A stretch of DNA of 56,688 bases from JALOAT01 sp041677345. GTDB taxonomy: Bacteria > Pseudomonadota > Gammaproteobacteria > Thiohalomonadales > Thiohalomonadaceae. The stretch covers positions 1 to 56,688 of the forward strand of contig JBAYQE010000008.1 in NCBI GenBank assembly GCA_041677345.1, in the 5' to 3' direction. The translations under genes were made by a program, and so were the position numbers. Shown in pieces: positions 35,009-43,926 of this stretch. The notes beneath the pieces are model-generated. The model was not told the DNA's origin and made no database searches. It saw only the letters and a list, made by a program, of their open reading frames with translations. Each line of letters opens with the position of its first letter. The stretch's first letter is position 1.

Positions 35009-38000
35009 TCAGAGCAGGAAATCATCCTGCCCGAGAGGGTGCATACCGGTGAGCGTGAGGGTGAAATCCGCCTCACCGTCGCCGTTGATGTGCCCGCGCA
35101 GCACGGTGGCCGCCTCGCCGTTTACCGTTTCGTTGGACCAACGCAGCTCACCGGCGCCGCCGCTGACACCAGGCAGCAGGACGAATGACTGGTGGCCCGC
35201 CGTGCCCCGATCGGCATCGACGGCGGAGAGATCGATGCGATCGCCGGGTTCGAAATCCACGATCACATCCCCGTCAGCCATGCGCACGGAGCGGAACACG
35301 AAAATATCCTCACCCGCACCGCCATCCATGACATTGACCGCGGTGCTGGCAAGGATGGTGTCGTTGCCCGTGCCGGTGATGGCGTTCTCGATGCTGTGCA
35401 ATCTGTCGGTGCCGGTCTGAGCGCTCGATGCCTTGCCGTTGAGTCCTGCAAGACCGTTTCCCAGGTTGACGGTGACGTCGGCGCTGATGGCGCTCAAATC
35501 CAGGGTGTCGTCACCTTCACCACCGTAAAAGCGGTCGTTACCGTCGCCGACGGTGGCCAGGAAAACGTCGTTGCCGCCCTCGCCAAACACCTCGTCGGCG
35601 CCGTGTTCACCAACGAGTGTGTCGTCACCCTCACCACCAAACAGCTGATCAGAGGCCCTGCCACCATAAAGCACGTCATCGCCCGCGCCGCCGTACAACA
35701 CGTCATGGCCGGCGTCACCATAAAGCACGTCGTCGCCATCGCCGCCGTGGACAGTGTCACCGCCGCCGCCTCCGTGCACGGTATCGCTGCCGCCCAAGCT
35801 GGAAATCTCGTCGTGGCCGCCCCGGCCTTTCACCAGGTCATCGCCATCGGCGGTCACGATGACGTCGTTGTCCATGCTACCGATCACGGTCTCGGGTGCC
35901 GCCCCGAGATCGAGTGCGGCACCGTGCTGGACCAGCGCCGTGCCGTCGAAGACACCGAAACTGAAGGTCACCTGCCCGGGAGTTGCGCCCGCCGCCGGAC
36001 TGTAGAGCCACGCATCGGGCGCCTGCTGGACCAGCGTGCCCGAGGAAACGGCAAGGTCGAGCACCTGCAGGTCATCACCGTCGGCGTCGGTGACACCGGC
36101 GAGCAGTGCGGCAGAGGTGATGAGCAAGGTATCGCCGAGGGCGAGCAGGCCGAGGTGCGCCGGCTCGGGGACCACCGGGCGGCGGTTGTCGGAGGTGAAG
36201 GTGCGCAGATCGATGGTCTGGAAGGCAAAGCGCAGGTACTCCACGTTGCGCACCGTGTCCACACCATCCGACAGCCGGTTTCTGCCCGTCAGCGGATCGG
36301 TTTCGAGGGGATTGAAGGTGAGGTGCTCTACACGCCACGAACCATCGCCGTTGTCGGTGATGGAATAGTTCTGACGCACATCCCAGAACACTGCCGTGTC
36401 CTCGCCCGAATCGTCGTAGAGGATCTCGCGTACGGTGTGCAACTGGCCCGGGTTGATAAGGCCATCCAGCAGCCACTGCCTGAGCGATCGGGTGGTCCCC
36501 CCAAGGGTCACATCACCATCCAGGTGGTCCACGCTGGCAATCTCGTTTGCGGCGGTGTTCTCCTGTTCCGGCGCCCCGATGATGCGGATGCGTACGTTGA
36601 GCCAGGCATCGCCATCCAGCACATCGTCACCACCCCGGCCTTCGAGTGTGTCACTGCCGCCGCCGCCCAGCAGAATGTTGCCGCCGACGAAGGCCTGCTT
36701 CAGTTGTGCCGAACCGTCATCCCAATACTCCACCTCCTGCATGAGGTCGGGCGTGATGATGACATCGAGACCTGCAATGCGCTCGATGCCGGCTTGATCC
36801 AGTTCGTTATTGACGAAATTGCCTTCGGGCGTCGGGTCGGCAATGGTGGGCTCGGCCGGGTCTTCAGCGGTGCGGTCGTCGCCGCGCAGGATGTCGTCAC
36901 CGGCCCAGCCGGAGAGCGCCTCCACCTCGCTGAAGCGATCACGCACGACCTCGATGGGCAGGTTGGGAAACACTTCGATGTTCAGATCGGCATCCACACC
37001 GATGCCTTGTCCCTTGTGGATCACCCAGTCGAAGCCCCATGCACCCACACTGCGCTGGATGCCTTCGCTTCCGAACATGATGTCGTCGCCGGAATCAGCG
37101 CGATAGACGATGTCGCCGTTGCCGCCATGCAGCACGTCGTGGCCAATGACTGTGGCGTTGAGGAACCGTTCACCGTGGTCGCCGGAGATGACATCGGAAC
37201 GCCCCCCTCCTTCGATCCAGTCGTCGCCGCCATCGCCGTTCAACACATCGGCGCCATCACCGCCCACGATGAAGTCGTCACCCTCACCCCCGAGCACTTC
37301 GCTGCCGTCGCTGCCCGCCAGGATGTAGTCCTTGCCGTGGCCGCCCATGATCTGGTCGAGTCCGTTGCCAGCGTGGATGACGTCGTTCCCGTCGCCGCCA
37401 CGGATGATGTCGTTACCGCCAAGGTCAGTGATGATGTCGTCGCCGTGACCGCCATCGAGGATGTCGTTGCCGTTGCCACCTTCGAGACGATCGTTGCCGC
37501 CATCACCCCACAAGGTGTCATCGCCATCGTGGCCCATGAGGGTGTCGGGGCGTGCGCTGCCACCGAGGACCACGTGCTCCTGACCATCGCCGTGGAAGCG
37601 CAGGTAGTCGTCGATACCATCCCCGTCGGTATCACGACGCTCCACCTTTGGGCTGATGATCTGCAGCAACGGGTCGTCGTGCACGGGATCGGGGTCGAGC
37701 TGGCGGGTGGCATCCAACTCGATGATGTGATCCACACGCGCGAAGATGTCGCCGGGCAGGTGCGTGGCGCCTTCGACGCCCAGGTCCGTGTTGCGCTTGA
37801 TGAGGGTGGCGAACGAATTGCCCTCCAGCTCCGCGTCCATGTTGGTGCCCTGCACGCGTGACAGGTAATAAAAGCGATCGCCGTCCTGAAGGTTCTCCAT
37901 TTGCAGTTCGAACACGAAGGCGAAGGTGGAACCCAGCATGCCACCGAAGGGCATCTTCTTCTCCGCCAGGCCGCCAATCCACAGATCCACATGGTTGAGC

Positions 38001-40117
38001 CCGCTTTCGACACCGGCCCAGGCGGCGCTGCCGTTGAGGAAATCGAGGCGGTCCGCCGGCGCACCGTCCCCCCCCATGACCAGCCGCAACGCCGCCTCAC
38101 GCTTTGCGTCCAGGGTCTGCGCATCCACGATGGACGGGTGTGTTCCGTAGGAGGCGATAAAGTTGATGATGGAGGCGGGGGTCGACAGGTTCAGGGCAAA
38201 GTCGAACCAACTGGTGTACGGCTCCAGACGGCTGTCCCCTGTCGCTGCGTACAACTCCGCACGCGCAGCGTTCAACGAGGGCACACCCGTGTCACGGCCG
38301 CGTGCGATGTTGATGGCGGCGAGATCCAGCGGCAGTCCCAACAGATTATTGCGTAGTGCGCCGGTGACGAACTCGTCGATCGCGTTACCGGTTTGGCGCG
38401 TCATGCCACGCACGATGGCACCGGTTGCCTCGGCATGAGTGAGATAACCGTCAGCGAAGGCGGTGGGATTGAGAAAGGCGGTGATCAAGTCCAGGTCGGC
38501 CCGACTGCCATCCGCATTGATGCGCTCGACCGTTTCGGTGAGCATGGAGTGTCCGAACCGGTACACCACGTGCGCGAACTCGGCGTAGATGGCGGGATTG
38601 ATCGACATTTCGGGGAATGCGTCGAAGGCATCCACCGAGGGCTGTATCTTGCGGGCGAACTCCTCGAACACCAGATGCTGGTATTGGATCTCCGTGGTGA
38701 AGCGCCCGCTCTGGAACAGGCGTTCACCATCCCACTGCAACGCAGCGAGGGCCGCCGCATCGTTCACATCGGGAAAGGTATCCAGCTCGACGCGCAGCCA
38801 CTCGTTGAGAAAGGCGAGGTCGCCGCTCTCCAGCACTGTCTGTTTGGTATGCTCCACCATGCGGTTGTGCTCGGCATGAAACACATGGTGCACGGCGGTG
38901 AGTCCGATGTTTTCGTTGCCGCGCCCGTCGCCGGTGACGAAGTGTGCATCTAGGAGCGTGGCATCATAGCCGGGCGTGGCCGGTGACGCGCCATGGGCGA
39001 TGTCTGCGAGAAAGGCGTGGCCGGTGCGCACGGCTGCGGCGGTACCGATCGGAGTCAACGGATTGCCCTCCACCAGGCCGGTGGTAGTTACCAGCAGGGG
39101 ATAGCCGTTGTCGCCGCGAATGAACTCACCATAGGGGTCTACCAATAGCTGGGGCACGCTGAGGGTGTCCTCGTCAGCCAATTCGATACCGAGCAGCTCA
39201 CGTGCCTGGGCCTTCACGTCTGCCCATGTGGGCAGTCCCTTGTCGCCACCGAGCAGACGCCCGCTGGCGAGCGGGCCGTCCGCGGTCATTACGTATTCGC
39301 GCAGGAACACCTGGTGCGATGGGTGCGAGGTGTAGGTCTGGTTCTGGTCGACAAAAGGCGTGGTGTGGTTCAGGTGTGCACGCACCTCCGGGTGGGCGGG
39401 ATCCTCATAGGTCTTGGCGCGCGTGAGGAGCATGAAGTTGGTACCCGGGCTGGCAGGATCGTAGAGCGGGTCATCCGGCTTCAGGGGGATGAAGATCTGA
39501 TCCTCGCCGCGTGCGATGAGATCGAGCCCGTGATCGAAGAACTGTCCGAACAGGGTCATCCAGGAATTGAACGGGGCGGAGAGGCCCTCGTCGGGGGCGA
39601 CATTGGGAATGAACAGGTTTTCAGGGTCGCAGCCGTTACCTTCGGCCGCGAGCATCGCCGCCACAGCCGCGGGGTTGTGCGCCGACTGATCGGCGATGAG
39701 ATTGCTGATAGTGCGCGGCAGGGAATCGACCACCCAGCCTGCGTCGGCGTAATGCGTCTGGGTGCTCGCGTCGGGGAAACCCGGAAGGGTTGCAGCAGCG
39801 TGGTCGCTACCGTGCTCCGCCACGCGCCAGCCCTGCGCCAACAGGCGCGGCATGATCTGATCCGCGGCACCCCAGAGTTCGCGGCCTTCCACCAAGTTGG
39901 TAAAAGAGCCGTCCACCGTGCGCAGGCCGTAGGGCAGCAGTGGGCTGGGGATGGCGCGGTACGCGTTGGGGGTTCCCTCCGGCACCGGGTTTCCGGCACG
40001 GTCCACGAGAATATCGGTGAGCTCTCTCGCCGTATTGCCCGAATGCGCCACCGAGTTCGCCTCGGCAACCTTGATCTGCCGTAGGATGAACTCGAGGTCA
40101 TGTTTGACGAGTTTCAT
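35009..40117 (-). CDS. Secreted animal-haem-peroxidase / RTX protein
   Basis: 1702-residue exoprotein. The N-terminal part (about 90-680) is an animal-type haem peroxidase: distal histidine H196 in GQFFDHGLDLI, HNRMVEHTK, and proximal histidine H523 in YRFGHSML. After a linker come calcium-binding RTX nonapeptides (GGxGxDxLx type) in three blocks: about 850-985, a short one near 1146-1166, and about 1412-1545. The C-terminus ends in DDFLL, an acidic residue plus hydrophobics as in PrtD-type substrates. There is no Sec signal. The ATG at 40117 has AAGGAG upstream. Characterised relatives include PehA of Pseudomonas putida. The protein should be exported unfolded by the next two gene products, fold on calcium outside, and oxidise halides or phenolics with peroxide; the substrate is unknown. 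Confidence 0.93.
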   Translation of the reverse strand: MKLVKHDLEFILRQIKVAEANSVAHSGNTARELTDILVDRAGNPVPEGTPNAYRAIPSPLLPYGLRTVDGSFTNLVEGRELWGAADQIMPRLLAQGWRVAEHGSDHAAATLPGFPDASTQTHYADAGWVVDSLPRTISNLIADQSAHNPAAVAAMLAAEGNGCDPENLFIPNVAPDEGLSAPFNSWMTLFGQFFDHGLDLIARGEDQIFIPLKPDDPLYDPASPGTNFMLLTRAKTYEDPAHPEVRAHLNHTTPFVDQNQTYTSHPSHQVFLREYVMTADGPLASGRLLGGDKGLPTWADVKAQARELLGIELADEDTLSVPQLLVDPYGEFIRGDNGYPLLVTTTGLVEGNPLTPIGTAAAVRTGHAFLADIAHGASPATPGYDATLLDAHFVTGDGRGNENIGLTAVHHVFHAEHNRMVEHTKQTVLESGDLAFLNEWLRVELDTFPDVNDAAALAALQWDGERLFQSGRFTTEIQYQHLVFEEFARKIQPSVDAFDAFPEMSINPAIYAEFAHVVYRFGHSMLTETVERINADGSRADLDLITAFLNPTAFADGYLTHAEATGAIVRGMTRQTGNAIDEFVTGALRNNLLGLPLDLAAINIARGRDTGVPSLNAARAELYAATGDSRLEPYTSWFDFALNLSTPASIINFIASYGTHPSIVDAQTLDAKREAALRLVMGGDGAPADRLDFLNGSAAWAGVESGLNHVDLWIGGLAEKKMPFGGMLGSTFAFVFELQMENLQDGDRFYYLSRVQGTNMDAELEGNSFATLIKRNTDLGVEGATHLPGDIFARVDHIIELDATRQLDPDPVHDDPLLQIISPKVERRDTDGDGIDDYLRFHGDGQEHVVLGGSARPDTLMGHDGDDTLWGDGGNDRLEGGNGNDILDGGHGDDIITDLGGNDIIRGGDGNDVIHAGNGLDQIMGGHGKDYILAGSDGSEVLGGEGDDFIVGGDGADVLNGDGGDDWIEGGGRSDVISGDHGERFLNATVIGHDVLHGGNGDIVYRADSGDDIMFGSEGIQRSVGAWGFDWVIHKGQGIGVDADLNIEVFPNLPIEVVRDRFSEVEALSGWAGDDILRGDDRTAEDPAEPTIADPTPEGNFVNNELDQAGIERIAGLDVIITPDLMQEVEYWDDGSAQLKQAFVGGNILLGGGGSDTLEGRGGDDVLDGDAWLNVRIRIIGAPEQENTAANEIASVDHLDGDVTLGGTTRSLRQWLLDGLINPGQLHTVREILYDDSGEDTAVFWDVRQNYSITDNGDGSWRVEHLTFNPLETDPLTGRNRLSDGVDTVRNVEYLRFAFQTIDLRTFTSDNRRPVVPEPAHLGLLALGDTLLITSAALLAGVTDADGDDLQVLDLAVSSGTLVQQAPDAWLYSPAAGATPGQVTFSFGVFDGTALVQHGAALDLGAAPETVIGSMDNDVIVTADGDDLVKGRGGHDEISSLGGSDTVHGGGGGDTVHGGDGDDVLYGDAGHDVLYGGAGDDVLYGGRASDQLFGGEGDDTLVGEHGADEVFGEGGNDVFLATVGDGNDRFYGGEGDDTLDLSAISADVTVNLGNGLAGLNGKASSAQTGTDRLHSIENAITGTGNDTILASTAVNVMDGGAGEDIFVFRSVRMADGDVIVDFEPGDRIDLSAVDADRGTAGHQSFVLLPGVSGGAGELRWSNETVNGEAATVLRGHINGDGEADFTLTLTGMHPLGQDDFLL

Positions 40118-40257
40118 GCGTGCAACACTCCTTGTTGCATCGCAGCCCATGTCTGCCACGAGCAGGGCTGCGCGGCCGACACCGGACCCTGTGCCGGGCC
40201 TCAGTGGATCCCTGTAGGAAACGGTGGGGTAATCGCTGATTTAGGTATAGCTGGAGC

Positions 40258-40273
40258 CGTGAAGTTCTTCACG
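40258..40273. promoter_or_regulatory. Palindrome upstream of the peroxidase operon
   Basis: CGTGAAG and CTTCACG flank two central bases, a perfect 7-bp inverted repeat about 140 bases before the peroxidase ATG. On the operon strand it lies just upstream of a TATACC that could be a -10 box, so it may overlap the -35 region and act as an operator. The regulator is unknown; this is inference from symmetry and position. Confidence 0.35.
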
Positions 40274-40383
40274 AGATGCAGGAGCCATCGTCGCGCCGCT
40301 GCGGGGACAGGCTCAGGAGGCAAGATGTTGGACCTGCGCATCCAGCGAAGACGGAAGCGGGCTCCCGCCGTTGGAAGCCAGGC

Positions 40384-42432
40384 TCAGTCTTCCTCGGACT
40401 TGGGCCGGAACTCGGCAGCGAGCTGTTTCTGCAAGGGGGGAGGTGCGGGTTGATAGTGGCTGAACTCCAGTGTATACGAGCCCTGGCCGCCGGTTAGCGA
40501 ACGCACGCGATCGGCATAGTGGTTCAGCTCTCCCAAGGGTGCCTGGGCCTGGACGCCGATCATCCCCCCGGGAAGCGTACTGCTGCCGAGTACGTGGCCG
40601 CGGCGGCTGGTGAGATCGCCGGTGATGGTACCCATGGCACCGGCAGGCACCACCAGTTCCAGATTGACGATGGGCTCCAGCACCATGGGACCGGCCTTTG
40701 ACACGGCATCGAGGAAGGCGCGCCTTCCCGCAGTGACAAAGGCGACTTCCTTGGAATCCACCGGGTGATACTTACCGTCCGTGACCGTCACCTTGATATC
40801 GTGCAGGGGATAGCCCGCCAGTGCACCCATCTCCATGGCCTGACGCACACCCTTCTCCACCGCCGGGATGAACTGTGCGGGGATTGCGCCGCCCTTCACC
40901 TCATCGCCGAACTCGAACCCGGCACCGCGCTCCAGCGGCTCCACACGCAGGAACACCTCGCCGAACTGTCCGGCTCCCCCGGTCTGCTTCTTGTGGCGGT
41001 AATGCCCTTCGGCGCGGCCGCTGATGGTCTCGCGGTACGGGATCTTGGGCGGACGCGTCTCCGCATCCACGTTAAAGCGTTTGTTGAGCTTCTCGAGCGC
41101 AAGGCGCAGGTGCAGATCACCCAGGCCGCGCAGCACCGTTTCGTTCAGCTCTGCGTTGTGCTCCAAGGCCAGGCAGGGGTCTTCCTCCACCACGCGCTGC
41201 AGGGCATTGGACAGGCGTTGCTCGTCGCCGCGCCGCTGTGCCGCGATCGCCAGCCCGAATACCGGCACCGGGAAAGGCAGGGGCTTCAGGTGCAGCAAGT
41301 CCTCGTCATGGGAATCATGCAACACGGCGTCGAAGTGGATCTCCTCCACCTTGGCCACAGCGCAGATGTCACCGGGAATGCCCTCATCCATTTCGAGTTG
41401 CTGCTTGCCGAACAGCTTGAACAAATGCCCCACCTTGAACGGCTTGCGACCGTCACCGATGAAAAGTTGACTATCGCGGATCACCGTACCCTGGTGGATA
41501 CGAAATACACCCAGCTTGCCGACGAAGGGGTCGGCCGTGATCTTGAAGACGTGGGCCACCACATGGCGCGTCGCGTCGGGTCGCACGGGGTAGGGCTCGG
41601 CCCGCTCGCCCGCGCCCTTGATGAATGGACGCGGATTGCCCTCCAACGGGCTGGGCATGAGCCGTTCCATCACGTCGAGCAACTCGCCCGCCCCCGCACC
41701 GCTGCGCGCAGAAACGAAACAGACCGGCACCAGGTGGCCCTCACGCATGGCTTTCTCGAAGGCATCATGCAACTGCTCCGGCGCCAGGGTCTCCCCTTGT
41801 TCCAGGTAAAGCGCCATGAGTGCCTCGTCCACCTCCACCACTTGATCGATGAGCTCGGTATGTGCCTCCTGCACCGAGGAGAAGTCGGTCTTGCCATCGT
41901 GGTGGAAGAAGCAATCACACACCGTGGCCGCGTTCTCCGCAGGCAGGTTGATGGGCAGCAACTCGCGCCCGAACTCCTCGCGCAGGCCCTGCAACACGCC
42001 CGCCAGATCGGCGCCTTCGCTATCGATCTTGTTGATGATGACCATGCGGCACAGCTTGCGCTCCCCGGACCACTCGAGCATACGCCGCGCCACCGGCTCG
42101 ATGCCCACCGCAGCGTTCACCACCACCGCTACCGTTTCCACGGCCGGAAAGGTGCCCAGCGCCAGCCCGATGAAGTCCGGCAGGCCCGGGGTGTCGATGA
42201 GGTTCACGTGGAGGTCCTGATGATCGAAGCTGACCACCGAGGCATTGAGGGAATGCTGAAAGCTTTGTTCGAGCGGGTCGAAATCGGAAATCGTGCTGCC
42301 GCGTTCCACGCTACCTGCCGCACCGATGACACCGGATTTTTCCAGCAGCGCCTCCACGAGGGTGGTCTTGCCGCCGCCTGATTGGCCGACCAGGGCGATA
42401 TTGCGAATGGCGTCAGTGGTATATCGGGGCAT
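40384..42432 (-). CDS. Elongation factor G-like GTPase
   Basis: 682-residue protein with full EF-G domain order but a divergent GTP site. The G1 loop is GQSGGGKTTL rather than the usual GHIDAGKTT, G3 is DTPGLPDF and G4 is NKID. Domain IV and V features follow (KKQTGGAGQFGEV, VDSKEVAFVTAGRRAF, TSRRGHVLGS). This is the EF-G-like family widespread beside canonical FusA; its role is unclear, with ribosome rescue or recycling proposed for some paralogues. It is not in a str operon here, which supports an accessory role. Its 3' neighbour is the peroxidase operon on the same strand, 266 bases on. Confidence 0.9.
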   Translation of the reverse strand: MPRYTTDAIRNIALVGQSGGGKTTLVEALLEKSGVIGAAGSVERGSTISDFDPLEQSFQHSLNASVVSFDHQDLHVNLIDTPGLPDFIGLALGTFPAVETVAVVVNAAVGIEPVARRMLEWSGERKLCRMVIINKIDSEGADLAGVLQGLREEFGRELLPINLPAENAATVCDCFFHHDGKTDFSSVQEAHTELIDQVVEVDEALMALYLEQGETLAPEQLHDAFEKAMREGHLVPVCFVSARSGAGAGELLDVMERLMPSPLEGNPRPFIKGAGERAEPYPVRPDATRHVVAHVFKITADPFVGKLGVFRIHQGTVIRDSQLFIGDGRKPFKVGHLFKLFGKQQLEMDEGIPGDICAVAKVEEIHFDAVLHDSHDEDLLHLKPLPFPVPVFGLAIAAQRRGDEQRLSNALQRVVEEDPCLALEHNAELNETVLRGLGDLHLRLALEKLNKRFNVDAETRPPKIPYRETISGRAEGHYRHKKQTGGAGQFGEVFLRVEPLERGAGFEFGDEVKGGAIPAQFIPAVEKGVRQAMEMGALAGYPLHDIKVTVTDGKYHPVDSKEVAFVTAGRRAFLDAVSKAGPMVLEPIVNLELVVPAGAMGTITGDLTSRRGHVLGSSTLPGGMIGVQAQAPLGELNHYADRVRSLTGGQGSYTLEFSHYQPAPPPLQKQLAAEFRPKSEED

Positions 42433-42638
42433 GGTGATTCCCTTCTCGGTACCTGGGCCTCGGCATGATGGAGCAGTATCTCCTATAGACTAGTCAGCAC
42501 CACCGTGACTGCGAGGCAAATGATTGCGCGGCAATCTGCTAAAGATAAGGAGGGTTCCGGGAACATAGCCATGCCGCATCGGCTTTGGCGCCGAGCAGAT
42601 CGGTGACTATCCCGAAACACGCCCCCGTGCCCAAGCGC

Positions 42639-43041
42639 TCAACAGCGCGCGTTCCTGAGCACGAAGTGGTCGATCAGGTCCAGGCTGCTCAGAATGCCGG
42701 CCATGCGGCCTGTTCCACGACCACCACATGGTGCACGTGCTTGTTCAGCATGAGGCAGGCCACGTCCTTGAGCAATGCGTCCGGCGCCACTTCGATGACC
42801 TGTGTGAGCAGACTTCCCAGGCACCTTTCAACCGTGGGTTTTCGCTCCTCGCGTGGAAGTTCACCAGGTCCGAAGCACTGATGACGCCGAAGCAGGTACC
42901 GTGCGGTGCCATCACGGGAACAAAGGAATGACCACCGTCGCCAAGGACACGCTCCACGCGTTCGATGGTGTCGTCGATGTCCACCGTGGTCACTTCCCGT
43001 GTCATCACAGTGGAAATCTTCTGGTCCATATCCATCAACAC
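42639..43041 (-). pseudogene. CBS-domain protein with two frameshifts
   Basis: Reading from 43041 (or the better-placed ATG at 43035) gives a first CBS motif (STVMTREVTTVDIDDTIERV, FGVISASDLVNFHARSE). The frame is lost after AWEVCSH; the neighbouring frame continues VIEVAPDALLKDVACLML and KHVHHVVVVEQ, and a second shift is needed to reach RMAGILSSLDLIDHFVL before the stop at 42639. Each break is explained by loss of one base (near 42804 and near 42705). With both restored this would be a two-CBS regulatory protein of about 130 residues that binds adenosyl ligands. Either it is a recent pseudogene or the sequence contains errors. Confidence 0.7.
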
Positions 43042-43125
43042 ATCTCCGTGGCTACACCGTTGCGGTAACGTAATGGAACCGGTTTCGTGGGTCTGCGCGA
43101 CATCCTAACAGAGCAAGCGACCGGA

Positions 43126-43500
43126 TCAACGCTCGACCCGCTCCACGACGCCAGCCTCGCCTGCAGCCCGCCTGGCCGCCTCGCGTTCGGAAGCCGCCCG
43201 CTCCTCGTCGCGCACATCATCCAGGCCGCGTGACGGCCAGGCACTGAACGGGAACGGCCGCACCTCACTGCGGTAGGTGACGAACTGGAGGATTTGGTAC
43301 ACGTAGGCATTCAAGCCGTTGGCGAACACCAGCAAACGCGGCATGGGCGCCCCCGTGATGAGCTGGCTACCGAACTGCAGTACCACCAGCACCCATACGA
43401 TGAATTCGGCCACGCCGTAGAGAACGGCGAACAGGATGATGAGCAAGCCCCGCAGCCAGGTCTTGCCGTTGGTCAGATTCGATGACAATTCACCCGCCAT
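43126..43500 (-). CDS. DUF4389 family membrane protein
   Basis: 124 residues. A hydrophobic region (about 20-45, LLIILFAVLYGVAEFIVWVLVVL) is followed by LLVFANGLNAYVYQILQFVTY and PFPFSAWP, the conserved DUF4389 segment, then a charged tail rich in Glu, Arg and Ala. The function is unknown. The ATG at 43500 is supported by AAGGAG; an earlier in-frame start would add ten non-conserved residues. Confidence 0.85.
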   Translation of the reverse strand: MAGELSSNLTNGKTWLRGLLIILFAVLYGVAEFIVWVLVVLQFGSQLITGAPMPRLLVFANGLNAYVYQILQFVTYRSEVRPFPFSAWPSRGLDDVRDEERAASEREAARRAAGEAGVVERVER

Positions 43501-43926
43501 GGGTTTCTCCTTCTCATGTCCCCGATCCACATGCCCGAATCCCTATGGGTTCATCATGTGGCCAAGGCGGCGACACCGCAAGGGCAGCAAACCAGTGGGG
43601 TCAGAGTCCACTGGTCTGCTCATGCCGTTGGCACCTCTTGGCGCCTTAAGCAAACCCCTTATGCAATCAATGTGTTAGCTCTGGCCTTCGGCCCATCAGC
43701 GCCAGCTTCCGGGCGCGTGATGTACGGCGGTTCGGTGAATTCGGATTCGACGGGCCGAAATGGAACGTGGTCCATCGCCTGCCGCACGATACCACCATTC
43801 ATGGTTGCGCGGATTACCCCGTTTCCAGGCGCCCGCAGCAGGGGCATAATTCGCCACCGTTTGAGGTGCGGCTCGCTGAGCCTCACACCACCCAGCAGCC
43901 CGGCCCGTGGTGTCCGGAGTGGTGGC
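43501..43926. other. Intergenic stretch with REP-like hairpin, no supported gene
   Basis: 426 bases between the divergent DUF4389 and acyltransferase genes. It holds the inverted repeat at 43591-43615 described separately. An open frame of 75 codons on the minus strand (43659-43886) and the upstream extension of the acyltransferase frame show nothing recognisable and lack good starts; they may be remnants. Confidence 0.4.
43591..43615. repeat. REP-like inverted repeat containing GGGGTCAGAGTC
   Basis: ACCAGTGG and CCACTGGT form a perfect 8-bp stem with a 9-base loop. The core GGGGTCAGAGTC resembles a string I recall as common near REP-associated tyrosine transposase genes. No transposase is present here, so this is at most a solitary copy. 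Confidence 0.4.

Noticed and set aside
35192..37861. 889-codon open frame on the plus strand opposite the peroxidase/RTX gene
   Set aside because: It mirrors the RTX repeats of the real gene on the minus strand (valine/alanine/histidine-rich, no family features) and is a by-product of repetitive GC-rich codons.
43730..43765. GGTTCG and GATTCGA strings recalling a tRNA T-loop
   Set aside because: No acceptor, D or anticodon stems can be formed around them; the same holds for GGTTCGA near 51310.
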